Shown: positions 1-8,056 of the stretch, one piece after another
Position numbering within the stretch: the stretch's first letter is position 1
Layout: every line of letters starts with the position of its first letter
Assembly (NCBI GenBank): GCA_003569165.1
Contig: BGOI01000002.1
Span: 62,001 to 126,000 of the forward strand
DNA from: Opitutia bacterium
Lineage (GTDB): Bacteria > Verrucomicrobiota > Verrucomicrobiia > Opitutales > UBA953
Direction of reading: 5' to 3'
Length of the DNA: 64,000 nucleotides
Translations under genes and position numbers: made by a program
Notes under the pieces: model-generated
Databases searched by the model: none
The model's input: only the letters and a program-made list of their open reading frames with translations
What the model was told of the DNA's origin: nothing

Positions 1-703
1 GGCGGCGGCCGAGTCCTTCGTCGACCTTGGCCTGCGCGGCGGCGAGACGCGCGGAGGAAAGCGGATCGGAGTCGAGCAAGCCTGCGACGACGGTCTTCTC
101 GATAATCTCCATCTCGCGCCGGCGCGTCGCGAATTCAGTTTCTAGGTAGGCGAGCTGCTCGCGAGCGCCGCGAACGGCGAACCATATCCGGGCGACTTCG
201 GCAGACAGGGCGAGATCCGCCTGTTGGGTCGTAAACTTAGCCGCGCGCAAATCGGCTTCGGCGGCCTTGGACTTCGCGGCCTCGCGGCCCCAGATATCGA
301 GTTCCCACGAAGCCTTCACGCCAGCGGCGCCGACGTCGGTGCGACGCGGGATGCCGACGCCGAGCGGCACGCGACCGGTCTCCAGCGAGATGCGGGATGA
401 TTCCAGGCCGGCGCCGACGGAAACGGCGGGCTGATTGCCGGCATTGACGGAGGCAAGCAAGGCCACCGCTTCACGCTGACGCGCGCGAGCGATGGCGAGA
501 TCCGGGCTGTTCTTACGTGCCTGCGCAATGAGTTCGAGCAAGGCCGAGTCACCGAACGCCTCCGCCCACTTGGCATCAGCGGCGGCGCCAGCCTGCGAGA
601 ACGCACTCGGCGTGACGAGGCCCTTCGGCTTCGCCATCGGATCATGGGCGCAACCTGCGAGGACCAGCGCCGCGAGGAGGAAGCTCTTATTTACCCGGAG
701 CAT
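1..703 (-). CDS. Outer-membrane efflux lipoprotein, TolC/NodT-type (partial, runs off left edge)
   Basis: I translated this by hand from an ATG at 703; the frame is open to base 1, giving the first ~234 residues. The N-terminus (MLRVNKSFLLAALVLAGCAH) is a lipoprotein signal peptide with lipobox LAGC. What follows is typical of outer-membrane efflux proteins of the CusC/NodT group: long Ala/Glu/Arg-rich helices, repeated A-x-A-R patterns and the family-like WELDIWGR segment at about residues 120-127. It should form the outer-membrane channel of the exporter encoded just upstream. The start overlaps the end of the adaptor gene by 17 bases, so the two are probably translationally coupled. The C-terminal half lies outside the window. 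Confidence 0.85.
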   Translation of the reverse strand, partial: MLRVNKSFLLAALVLAGCAHDPMAKPKGLVTPSAFSQAGAAADAKWAEAFGDSALLELIAQARKNSPDLAIARARQREAVALLASVNAGNQPAVSVGAGLESSRISLETGRVPLGVGIPRRTDVGAAGVKASWELDIWGREAAKSKAAEADLRAAKFTTQQADLALSAEVARIWFAVRGAREQLAYLETEFATRRREMEIIEKTVVAGLLDSDPLSSARLAAAQAKVDEGLGRR

Positions 704-1610
704 TTTGAGAAGCGTCGATATAGACGTCCATCTGCTGGCCGACAAAGAGCACGCGGTCCGCAGGGCGATCGAACTGATAGATCACCTGCAGCACGCGGGT
801 ATCGACGCGCTCGATGCTCGCGCCAGTGAGCGAAGTCTTTGGGATGACGAAGGGTTCGATGCGGACGAACTTCAGGGCGATGGACCGGTCCTTGCCGCCG
901 GCAAGCGAGCTCTCGCCTTTTAAGTAGCCCTTGGCGGGCAGGCCTTCGCGCATGCGCGTGGCCAACTGCTCATCGACGTCGCAACGGATCTGCAGGCGAG
1001 TGATGTCGCCAAGGACGACGGGGGCCTTCGCGCCGGCCGCCACGAATTCACCGACCCGCACGCCGACCTGGAGCACCGTCGCGTCGATGGGCGAACGGAG
1101 GATGAGGCGGTCGAGCAGGACCGCCGTCTGGTCGAGTTGGGCCTTAGCTAAGGCGAGCTTCGCCTTGGCCTCCTTGGCAGCCATCTGATAAGAAAGGAGT
1201 TCGGAGGCGGAGACGGCGCCGCTATCCTTGATGCCCGTCCAGCGTCGGGCGGCGTCTTCGGCACGCTCGGCGGTAGCTTCGGCGGCGGCGACCGCGGCCT
1301 TCTGCACCGCTTGCTGGGCGCGGAGGTCACGCTCGTCGAGGGTCAGGATCGGGTCACCGGCCTTCACCTTATCCCAGACCTTCACATGGACCTTCGCGAC
1401 GGTGCCGGACGTAGGCGAACCGAGGAGGGTATTCTCGGCGGCGGCTTCAATGAGGCCGGCGGCGGCGATCAGGCCGTCCTTATCGCGCGTAGCGGGCTCA
1501 TAGGGCGGCGGCTTGATCGGCGCCTCGTTGGCCGTACCGCGGGTGAGCTGCAGGGCGGCGATCGCGCCGGCAAGGGCGAGGGCGAAGAGCAGGATGCGTT
1601 TCTTGAACAT
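687..1610 (-). CDS. HlyD-family periplasmic adaptor of an ABC exporter (DevB/MacA-like)
   Basis: A 307-residue membrane fusion protein with one N-terminal membrane segment (about residues 4-24). A lipoyl-like half-motif follows (SGTVAKVHVKVWDKVKAGD, about 68-87), then a coiled-coil hairpin (about 95-165) and the second lipoyl half plus beta-barrel (TVLQVGVRVGEFV onward). It should bridge the inner-membrane ABC permease to the TolC-like channel. It lies eight bases downstream of the ATPase gene and overlaps the channel gene, so permease, ATPase, adaptor and channel form one operon. The composition matches DevBCA-TolC glycolipid exporters and MacAB-TolC. The substrate cannot be read from the sequence. 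Confidence 0.85.
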   Translation of the reverse strand: MFKKRILLFALALAGAIAALQLTRGTANEAPIKPPPYEPATRDKDGLIAAAGLIEAAAENTLLGSPTSGTVAKVHVKVWDKVKAGDPILTLDERDLRAQQAVQKAAVAAAEATAERAEDAARRWTGIKDSGAVSASELLSYQMAAKEAKAKLALAKAQLDQTAVLLDRLILRSPIDATVLQVGVRVGEFVAAGAKAPVVLGDITRLQIRCDVDEQLATRMREGLPAKGYLKGESSLAGGKDRSIALKFVRIEPFVIPKTSLTGASIERVDTRVLQVIYQFDRPADRVLFVGQQMDVYIDASQNAPGK

Positions 1611-1618
1611 AAGGAGGA

Positions 1619-2347
1619 TTAGAGATGGGTGGTGTCGAGCAGCTTCGGATCGTCGACGACGCGGCTGATGCGGCCGTCTTCCATCTCCGCGATGCGGTCA
1701 GCGAAGCGGAAAATGCGGTGGTCGTGCGTGACGACGACCACGCAGCGTTCGGGCGAACGGGAAAGGTCACGGACAAGCTGCATGATGTGGCCGCCGGTGT
1801 CCTTATCGAGGGCTGAGGTCGGTTCGTCGCAGATCAGGAGCGGCGGCTCGTGGACGAGCGCGCGGGCAATCGCGACGCGCTGTTGCTGGCCGCCGGAGAG
1901 CGCGTTGGGGCGGCCTTCCTCGCGGCCCTTGAGGCCGACTTTATCGATGATGGCGAGCGAGCGAGCGTGGGCTTCGTCGTAAGGGCGACCCTGAATGAGC
2001 AGCGGCACCATCACGTTCTCCATCACGGTGAGCGTGGGGATGAGGTTGAATGACTGGAAGACGAAGCCGAGGTGCTTGCGGCGGAAAGCGGTGAGCTCTT
2101 CCTGGCCGAGGCCGTCGAGGCGCTGACCGAAGACCTCGACCGTTCCGGCCTGCGGCGTGAGCGTGCCCGCGATGACGGAGAGGAGCGTCGTCTTCCCGCA
2201 ACCCGAGGGGCCGACGAGCATGATGAGCTCTCCGCGGCGGGCTTCGAAGTCGGCCTGCTGGAGGGCGACGACTTGGTTCTCCGGTGTGCCGAAGAACATG
2301 TCGACGCCGGAGGCGCGGACGGCGACGGTGTGGGCGAGGTGGCTCAT
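1619..2347 (-). CDS. ABC transporter ATP-binding protein (DevA/LolD/MacB-type)
   Basis: A 242-residue cytoplasmic ATPase with all nucleotide-binding motifs. Walker [10 protein letters not shown] is at 46-54, the Q-loop region [10 protein letters not shown] near 96-104, the signature LSGGQQQR at 150-157 and Walker B LLICDEP at 170-176; the H-loop histidine is in VVVTHDHR. The close spacing and [15 protein letters not shown] sequence fit the LolD/MacB/DevA class that powers FtsX-type permeases by mechanotransmission. Its ATG overlaps the end of the permease gene by four bases (ATGA-type), which indicates coupled translation. Confidence 0.93.
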   Translation of the reverse strand: MSHLAHTVAVRASGVDMFFGTPENQVVALQQADFEARRGELIMLVGPSGCGKTTLLSVIAGTLTPQAGTVEVFGQRLDGLGQEELTAFRRKHLGFVFQSFNLIPTLTVMENVMVPLLIQGRPYDEAHARSLAIIDKVGLKGREEGRPNALSGGQQQRVAIARALVHEPPLLICDEPTSALDKDTGGHIMQLVRDLSRSPERCVVVVTHDHRIFRFADRIAEMEDGRISRVVDDPKLLDTTHL

Positions 2348-3534
2348 CCGCGGAAGACCGAGGCGGCGTCGACGCGCGACACCTTGATGATGCCGATGAG
2401 GGCGGAGACGAAGCTGATGCCCAGCACGAGGGCGAACGTCGCCCAGAGGATCTGCGGGTACATCACGAACGGCGGCATGCCCTTCTCGATCATCACGCGC
2501 CCGATACCCTGCGCCATCCCGGCGCCGAGGCCGAAGCCGATGAGGCCGGCAGTGAAGGCCTGCACGAAGAGCATGCGGGCGATGACGCCCATACCCGCGC
2601 CCATCGCCTTGATGGCCGCAAAGTACTTCAGATTCTCGAGGACGAAGGAATAGAACGTCTGGCCCGAGATGGCGATGCCGACGAACAGGCCGAGCAAGAC
2701 CGCCGTGCCGAAGGAGAACGGAATCCCCGTGTTAGTCCAGAACCACCAGAAGGTATTGCGGGCCAAACTGCGCTCACCCCAACTCCAGATCACCGTGTCG
2801 GACGTCCACGCCTTGAGGCCCGTATCGCGTTCGATGCGATCGCAGAGTTCGGCGGGCGTCACGCCCTTCTGCGGCTCGACGAGCATGAAGCTGAGCGTGC
2901 GACGGGCGCCGAGCGTGTAGCCCTTGGCGCGATCATAGGTCGTGTAGACGAACGGTCCGCCGGTGAACGCGCGCCTCACTTTGCAGATGCCGACGATGCG
3001 CGCCTGGATATCGTTGACCTCGAACGTGTCGCCGACCTTGAGCGGCGTGTTGCGCGGCTTGCCGTCCGGACCGACGGTCATGCGTCCCATCAGCGCGGCG
3101 CCCCATTCGTCGACGATAACGGTGTCGGGGAGGCGGAGGTCCTCGATGCGGCCCTGCGTGAGGACGGCCGGGGCGCCGGCGAAGGTGTCGGCATCAATGC
3201 CGACGAGCGTGATCAGCTTAAAGTTGCCGTCCTGCATGCGCGCCTGGACGAAGGAGGTGTGGAGCGGGGCGGCCCAGGCGACACCGTCGACGGAGCGGAC
3301 GCGACCGAGGTCCGTGTCGCGAAGCGGCTTGGCGTCATTAACCTGCTCGACCATCGGGTCGCTGACCCAGACCTGCGCGCGGATGTTGACCATCGGCGTA
3401 TAGGTCCAGCTCATGATCCCGAAGAAAACCGAGCTCTGCTGGGCCATCAGTAAAGCCGAGAACGCCAGGCCACACAGGAGCATCGCGAGCTTGGCGCGGT
3501 CTCCGAAGAGCATGTTAAGGGCGAGGCGATACAT
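2344..3534 (-). CDS. FtsX-like ABC permease (DevC/MacB-type)
   Basis: A 396-residue permease with the FtsX/MacB layout. There is one N-terminal membrane helix (about residues 15-35) and a large periplasmic domain of ~230 residues. Three C-terminal helices follow (about 270-385), including GLFVGIAISGQTFYSFVLENLKYFA-type sequence; the protein ends [11 protein letters not shown]. DevC proteins share this layout and the conserved ENL(K/R)(Y/D)(F/Y)A..KA.GA stretch seen here. With the downstream ATPase, adaptor and TolC-like gene it forms a tripartite exporter. It is the first gene of the operon; a hairpin terminator for the neighbouring minus-strand gene lies upstream. Confidence 0.88.
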   Translation of the reverse strand: MYRLALNMLFGDRAKLAMLLCGLAFSALLMAQQSSVFFGIMSWTYTPMVNIRAQVWVSDPMVEQVNDAKPLRDTDLGRVRSVDGVAWAAPLHTSFVQARMQDGNFKLITLVGIDADTFAGAPAVLTQGRIEDLRLPDTVIVDEWGAALMGRMTVGPDGKPRNTPLKVGDTFEVNDIQARIVGICKVRRAFTGGPFVYTTYDRAKGYTLGARRTLSFMLVEPQKGVTPAELCDRIERDTGLKAWTSDTVIWSWGERSLARNTFWWFWTNTGIPFSFGTAVLLGLFVGIAISGQTFYSFVLENLKYFAAIKAMGAGMGVIARMLFVQAFTAGLIGFGLGAGMAQGIGRVMIEKGMPPFVMYPQILWATFALVLGISFVSALIGIIKVSRVDAASVFRG

Positions 3535-3588
3535 CAGACGAGGACCTTGAGTGTCGCGTCAACAAGCCTCGGGTCAATGGGAAGTCAA

Positions 3589-3613
3589 ACGGCCCGGACA
3601 ATGTCTGGGCCGT
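3589..3613 (-). terminator. Hairpin terminator after the small membrane protein gene
   Basis: The 25-base segment folds into an 11-bp stem (one G-U pair) with a 3-base loop, built on ACGGCCC and GGGCCGT arms. On the minus strand it lies 27 bases past the stop at 3640 and is followed by a short T-containing stretch. This supports termination before the exporter operon; the weak T-tract keeps confidence moderate. Confidence 0.5.
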
Positions 3614-3639
3614 CGTAACCTGACCGTATCTTACTAAGC

Positions 3640-4029
3640 TTACTGAGCGATAACCGCTACGGACGGAAGCTTGACGAAGTTCGTCTTGAACCATTCTGGG
3701 CCCCAGGAGGCATTGACGGCCCAAGCGGCCACGAGGAGAACGAGTGCAATCGAGAAGCAGCGGACGACCTTGGCTTTGTCTTCGCTCTTCGAGGCGGCGT
3801 GCAGAAGACCGACCGCGGCGAGGGCGAGAATCGGGTGGAACCAGGAGATCGGGCGAGCCGTCTGGAAGAAGGCGACGATGCCCACGACGAGGTTGATATC
3901 GACAAGGACGGTGACGATGCGCTGGAGTTTGGTGTTCGGTCCCTTGAAAAGGGCGACGAGAATCACAATCAGGATGAGCAGCAGGAGCAGGGAGCCGTAA
4001 TGCTTATGTGCAGTGAAGAGCGGGTTCAT
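3640..4029 (-). CDS. Small four-helix membrane protein of unknown function
   Basis: A 129-residue protein with about four predicted membrane helices: residues 13-28 (LLLLLILIVILVALF), 38-56, 64-80 and 89-108. It is almost entirely membrane-embedded. The short hydrophilic C-terminus ends KLPSVAVIAQ. The His at residue 10 (HKHYGS) and the overall pattern resemble small uncharacterised proteins common in Bacteroidetes and Verrucomicrobia, but I recognise no named family with certainty. It follows the aquaporin gene on the same strand with a 50-base gap, so it may be co-transcribed with it. Confidence 0.65.
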   Translation of the reverse strand: MNPLFTAHKHYGSLLLLLILIVILVALFKGPNTKLQRIVTVLVDINLVVGIVAFFQTARPISWFHPILALAAVGLLHAASKSEDKAKVVRCFSIALVLLVAAWAVNASWGPEWFKTNFVKLPSVAVIAQ

Positions 4030-4079
4030 GGTTTTACCTTGAGAGGAGCCTGACCCAGTTCAAGCCATCCTGTCGGAAT

Positions 4080-4778
4080 TTACCGGTCTTCAGGGAAGAG
4101 CACCCGGAAGAACCAGGCCGCCAAGGCCGCCCCGACAAACTGGATGGTAATCTCCGCTAAAATGCGCGGGGCGACCTTAGCCAGGAAGAGAGTTTCCGTG
4201 ACGAAAGTCTTGGTGCCGATAAGCCCGTCGAGGAGCGCGGCGAGAACGCCCACCAGCGCCGACGCCAGCGAGACGGCCGGATTCATGGTCGGGTTGAAAT
4301 CTCCAAACGTACCCGAGAGGCCAAGGACAGCCACCGCGATGGCTAGTCCGAAATAACTGTTACCCGCCGTGAGGCGCGAAGTCCCGACCATCAAGATGAT
4401 GAAGGCCAGTGCGAAAGTGCAGAGTAGCTCGATGACCGCGGTGACGCCGAATCCAGCGAAGGCGGATTCGCTCAAGGCATCGATCGCCCCCCTGGCGTGT
4501 TCCGAATCATGGCCGAGGAGATAACCGGCGACCAGAGCAGCGAGGACGGCCGCCATCAGCTGCACGCCGACATAGGACCAGAGGGCGCGGGTGCTGGAAC
4601 GACCCCGCAGGCGGAACGCGAGCGAGACAGCGGGGTTATAATGGGCAAGCGAGACCGGGGCGCCCATGTAGATGAGGGCGCAAAGCAAAGCGGCGACCGG
4701 GAGCGCGTTGGACGAGACCAAGGCGGCAAGGCAGAGGAAGAAAGTCCCGACGGCCTCGATGAGCAGCTTATTGCGCAT
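4080..4778 (-). CDS. MIP-family channel (aquaporin-like)
   Basis: A 232-residue inner-membrane channel with the inverted-repeat aquaporin design. Six hydrophobic helices carry two NPA half-helices, HYNPAVSLA (NPA at 48-50) and TMNPAVSLA (NPA at 166-168). The first repeat keeps the Glu of helix 1 (LIEAVGTFFL) and the second keeps Glu in VIELLCTFAL. An oddity: the residue after the second NPA is Val, whereas water and glycerol channels normally have Arg there (NPARS) as part of the aromatic/arginine filter. Selectivity may therefore be altered. Substrate unknown. Length is normal for AqpZ-type proteins. Confidence 0.85.
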   Translation of the reverse strand: MRNKLLIEAVGTFFLCLAALVSSNALPVAALLCALIYMGAPVSLAHYNPAVSLAFRLRGRSSTRALWSYVGVQLMAAVLAALVAGYLLGHDSEHARGAIDALSESAFAGFGVTAVIELLCTFALAFIILMVGTSRLTAGNSYFGLAIAVAVLGLSGTFGDFNPTMNPAVSLASALVGVLAALLDGLIGTKTFVTETLFLAKVAPRILAEITIQFVGAALAAWFFRVLFPEDR

Positions 4779-4824
4779 GGGTGTAATGTCGTCCGTCGGC
4801 GGGCAGGCTCAAGCGCGGAGTCGC

Positions 4825-5979
4825 TCAGCGCGGCGCGCGGGCGTTGAGCCAATTCTCGCTGAAGGCCGCAATCTCTTCATACCCAGGCAGGCGACGGGTC
4901 CGCCCGCGCATTTCCCGGGCCGCTTCTTCCTGCGCTGTGAAGAGTTCGGTCATCGTCGCGTGGAGGGGCGTCTTATTGTTCTTATTATCGACGAGCCAGA
5001 ACCCCACCTGTTCGCCGTCAATGACCTCGTTGTTATAATACTGCCAGAACAAGGCCATCGCCGGCTTCCAGGTCATGAACTTGGCGAGGATCTCGCGATT
5101 ACGTTGGTCGTGCTTCGCGCCGTCGCCGCCGCACGCCTTCCAAGACAGGCCAAACTCGCCGATGAAGACCCGCTTCGCAGGGAGGCCAGCCTTGGCGGGG
5201 AGCTGGGCGTTGACGTAGTCCAACGTGGCCCGGATCTCTTCCCCCGGGAGCAGCTGACTGTCGTAGGCGGAATAGGAAACAAAATCGACGTTCACTTTGG
5301 GCAACACTGCGTTCACGAGTCGCTTGCGGCCATCCTTCATTGCGTCGCGGACACGGTTGACCTCGGCGTAGGTATAGACTCGGCACTTGGCGTAGGACAC
5401 TTCGGAGCGGGCGTCGTCGACGGCCTTCTGGCGAATACTGAGCCATTCGATCATTGCCGCGACAAGCTCGGGCGAGGCGTCCTTCTTTACGTCCTTATCC
5501 GGGAGGAGATACCAGTCGCCTTCCCAATGGCCGAGGAAGAAGGTCTTGCCCGCCGTATCATAGCGCGTGAGCAGGTCCTTCGTAAAATGGTAGACGGCGT
5601 TGTATTCGCGGCGCTTGAGCTCGGGCGTGAATCCTTTCGTCCACTCGTTCGAGGAACGGTACCACAGCACGTAGTGCGTGAAGGGCATCGCGATATACGG
5701 AGTCAGCTGCTGTCCAGAGTCCGCGTTGATCTTGAGGATGCGCGAACCCATTGCGCTGATGCCCTTGGCAGCCTCGAGCACTGCCTCGTCCTTGGTGAAC
5801 TTATAGGCTGGACCGAAAACTTGGGTACCCACGACCTGCGGAAAGGCGTCAGGCATCGTCGGCACCGCAGGCAGCCGGGACATCTCCAAAGGCTGGTCGG
5901 GGCGCTTCTTACCCTGAGCCACCAGGGCAAGCGGGAACAGCAGAAGAACTCCCAGAAGGAAGCGAGGGGTTGAACTCAT
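4825..5979 (-). CDS. Secreted putative glycoside hydrolase-like TIM-barrel protein
   Basis: The frame is open from 6048, but the ATG at 5979 (MSSTPRFLLGVLLLFPLALVAQG) gives a clear signal peptide, so I use that start (384 residues). The mature protein has the spacing of a clan GH-A (beta/alpha)8 barrel. FFLGHWEGDW near the middle could supply the acid/base Glu, and VFIGEFGLSW about 130 residues later could supply the nucleophile Glu at a strand end; WQYYNNE follows. I do not recognise a specific CAZy family and assign the class from motif logic only. It is probably exported to the periplasm. It may be divergently transcribed from the small secreted protein at 6057. Confidence 0.6.
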   Translation of the reverse strand: MSSTPRFLLGVLLLFPLALVAQGKKRPDQPLEMSRLPAVPTMPDAFPQVVGTQVFGPAYKFTKDEAVLEAAKGISAMGSRILKINADSGQQLTPYIAMPFTHYVLWYRSSNEWTKGFTPELKRREYNAVYHFTKDLLTRYDTAGKTFFLGHWEGDWYLLPDKDVKKDASPELVAAMIEWLSIRQKAVDDARSEVSYAKCRVYTYAEVNRVRDAMKDGRKRLVNAVLPKVNVDFVSYSAYDSQLLPGEEIRATLDYVNAQLPAKAGLPAKRVFIGEFGLSWKACGGDGAKHDQRNREILAKFMTWKPAMALFWQYYNNEVIDGEQVGFWLVDNKNNKTPLHATMTELFTAQEEAAREMRGRTRRLPGYEEIAAFSENWLNARAPR

Positions 5980-6056
5980 GGGGTGAACCTCAGGGCGAGG
6001 GACTTGAATTGTCCTTCTCCGACACCCTTCCTTCAAGCCCGTTCCCACCCAACACC

Positions 6057-6524
6057 ATGATAACCATCAAAACCACCCTGGCCGCCGCGCTTCTCGCCGT
6101 CGGCCTACACGCCCAACTCGCCGCCGCCCCCGCCAAGGACGAAGGCCAAACCGCTGATCCAGAGCACGCCCGGCTCGTCGCTGCCCGCAAGGCGGCGAAC
6201 GACCTACCAGAGGTCATGTCGGCCGAACAGCAGGCTAAGGCCGATCGGGCGCTCACTAATAAGGCCTATGCCGAATACAAGGTAGCGCGTAAGCGCTCGA
6301 CCGACTCCGAAATGGCCTACCGAAAAGTCTTCGACTCCGCTCTCGCAAAGGTCGACGAAGGCGCACCGGCCTTACAGGAGAAAGAGCGGGCTGCCTTCCG
6401 CGAGCGCATGCTCAAAGCTCGGACCGCCAAGAAGGGTGCGGCAAAGAAAGTCGTCCCCAAAGCAGACGACGATGAGGACGATGCGGAAGACGAGCCATCG
6501 AACCCGACTAAAACTTCCAACTGA
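6057..6524 (+). CDS. Small secreted charged protein of unknown function
   Basis: The ATG at 6057 gives 155 residues with a signal peptide (MITIKTTLAAALLAVGLHAQLAAA) and is preferred to the longer in-frame start. The mature part is Ala/Lys/Glu-rich and probably alpha-helical. It ends in a low-complexity tail: a Lys-rich segment (KKGAAKKVVPKA) followed by an acidic run (DDDEDDAEDE) and Asn/Thr-rich end. No domain recognised. Such proteins are often periplasmic or chromatin-like, but the signal peptide argues for the periplasm. A strong terminator follows directly. Confidence 0.6.
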   Translation: MITIKTTLAAALLAVGLHAQLAAAPAKDEGQTADPEHARLVAARKAANDLPEVMSAEQQAKADRALTNKAYAEYKVARKRSTDSEMAYRKVFDSALAKVDEGAPALQEKERAAFRERMLKARTAKKGAAKKVVPKADDDEDDAEDEPSNPTKTSN

Positions 6525-6532
6525 AGAGGACC

Positions 6533-6556
6533 GACCCGCCGCAAGGCGGGTCTTTT
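6533..6556 (+). terminator. Bidirectional rho-independent terminator
   Basis: An 8-bp perfect stem GACCCGCC / GGCGGGTC (6533-6540 and 6545-6552) with GCAA tetraloop is followed by TTTT. It sits nine bases after the stop of the secreted-protein gene. It overlaps the stop of the convergent PLP-enzyme gene, so it may serve both strands. Confidence 0.85.
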
Positions 6557-8054
6557 ATTTAGCGAGCGCAACTTCGAACGCCGACCAGATCTCTTCCAGT
6601 GGCTCAAGCCCGACGGAGATCCGCAGGAGATCAGGGTCGAGTCCAGCAGCACGGATATGCGCCCTCCCCTGCTCATTCGTCACTTCGTCGAAATGCGCGA
6701 GCCACATGAACGGCGACGCGATGGTGAACGCGAGGCCGAAGCTGGGACCCTTGACCACCGCCAAGCGATCGTAGGCGGCGCGCATCGCGCCTTCGCGTAG
6801 CTCGACAGTGACCAGCGAGCCTGCGCCCGCGCCCGGACGCATGATTGCGCGATAGTGGTCGGCGGTAGGGCCGGTGAGGGCGGTGCGCACGCGCACGACG
6901 GAAGGGTGCGCGGCGAGACGTCGCGCGAGTTCGGTCGCGTTGGCCGAGAGCTTCGCGGTGACCTGCGCGACCTGCGCCGCTTGCGGGGCGAGCGCCGCGG
7001 CGTCGAGCGCGTGCAAGGGGACGTGCCGCTGCCGGGCGGCGGCCAGGAGCTCGGCGGCGCGCGGGCGCGCGGGATTCACGGCGAGGACCCCCGCCATGAC
7101 GTCGCCCGACGAGGCGGCGTACTTCGTGAGGCTACAGGGGACGAGGTCGGCGTAAGGCAGGACATCGGTGGCGGCGACGCCGGCGGAACTCGGGTCGACC
7201 ACCAACATCGCCCCGTGAAGATCGCAAAGCGCGCGCAGCGCACGCAGGTCGACGGTCTGGAGCTGCGGATTGTTCGGCGCCTCCGTGAGGACGCCCGCGA
7301 CGTCTCCCCGCGCGAGGAGGCGCCCGACCTCAGCGAGGTCGGTGACGTCATGGACGAACCTGCGCTCGACGCCGGGATTCTTCTCCAGCAGGCGGATCGA
7401 ATCGACGTACAGCCAGCCCAGCTGGATCCAGACGCGGCGGCCGGCGGCGGACTGCACGACGTCGACGGCATGCAGGGCGGCGTCGACGGCGTTCATGCCC
7501 GAGGAGCAGAGGAGTAGGTCCGCGGGCGCGACGCCTTCGAAGAAGGGCATGAGCGCGGTGCGCACTTCGGCCGAGCCCGTGTCGGGCGCGTCCGGCTCAT
7601 CGGCGAGCCAAGCCTCGGCCTGACGGGAAGAAATGAGCGCGCCCGTGTGCTGCACGAGCTTGGCCAGCCGGTTTGCGGCGTCGCCTGACTCGACGATGAG
7701 CAGGATGCCTGCCCCGCCGACACCAACGGCCAGCGTGCGTGCGCCGGCCTGCGCTGCGAGCCGCCGTGCGACATCCTCCCGGGCAAGGGGGAAAAGCGCC
7801 CAAGGCGGGGCGGGCCAGCTCGGCGGCAGATACTCCGAGTCCGGCGTGAAAGCGCATCGCCGGGCCAACTCCTCCGCGGCCGCCGAGACGAACGCGTTAC
7901 GCACAAAGCGCGGGTAGCCGGCGTGGAGCAGTTTCCAGACGCGCTCCTCCTTCCGCTCGTAGCTCTCGACGTCGGCGAGCGTCGGCAGGCAGACGACGGT
8001 CGCATGCGGCGAGTCGGGCACCGTGACGCCCAGGGCTGGCGAAAGGAGCGGCAC
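6555..8054 (-). CDS. Cys/Met-metabolism PLP-dependent enzyme (cystathionine gamma-synthase/lyase-like)
   Basis: A 499-residue fold-type I PLP enzyme. The probable Schiff-base Lys is K311 in CSLTKYAASSGDVMAG, the usual S-x-T-K-Y-(x)-(x)-GH/GD pattern. Upstream are TEAPNNPQLQTVDL (260-270, like the TPTNP motif) and VVDPSSAG with Asp 287. The C-terminal domain ends LLRISVGLEPLEEIW, a hallmark of the MetB/MetC group (RlSvGlE). It is ~100 residues longer than typical MetB because of an N-terminal extension of no known function. It lies two bases downstream of lysA, so the pair is probably an operon for methionine/lysine synthesis from aspartate. The exact reaction is not decided by sequence. Confidence 0.8.
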   Translation of the reverse strand: MPLLSPALGVTVPDSPHATVVCLPTLADVESYERKEERVWKLLHAGYPRFVRNAFVSAAAEELARRCAFTPDSEYLPPSWPAPPWALFPLAREDVARRLAAQAGARTLAVGVGGAGILLIVESGDAANRLAKLVQHTGALISSRQAEAWLADEPDAPDTGSAEVRTALMPFFEGVAPADLLLCSSGMNAVDAALHAVDVVQSAAGRRVWIQLGWLYVDSIRLLEKNPGVERRFVHDVTDLAEVGRLLARGDVAGVLTEAPNNPQLQTVDLRALRALCDLHGAMLVVDPSSAGVAATDVLPYADLVPCSLTKYAASSGDVMAGVLAVNPARPRAAELLAAARQRHVPLHALDAAALAPQAAQVAQVTAKLSANATELARRLAAHPSVVRVRTALTGPTADHYRAIMRPGAGAGSLVTVELREGAMRAAYDRLAVVKGPSFGLAFTIASPFMWLAHFDEVTNEQGRAHIRAAGLDPDLLRISVGLEPLEEIWSAFEVALAK

Positions 8055-8056
8055 GT

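Noticed and set aside
4825-6048. Longer start at 6048 for the secreted hydrolase-like protein
   Set aside because: The first 23 codons are unmatched and would bury the signal peptide; the ATG at 5979 fits export better.
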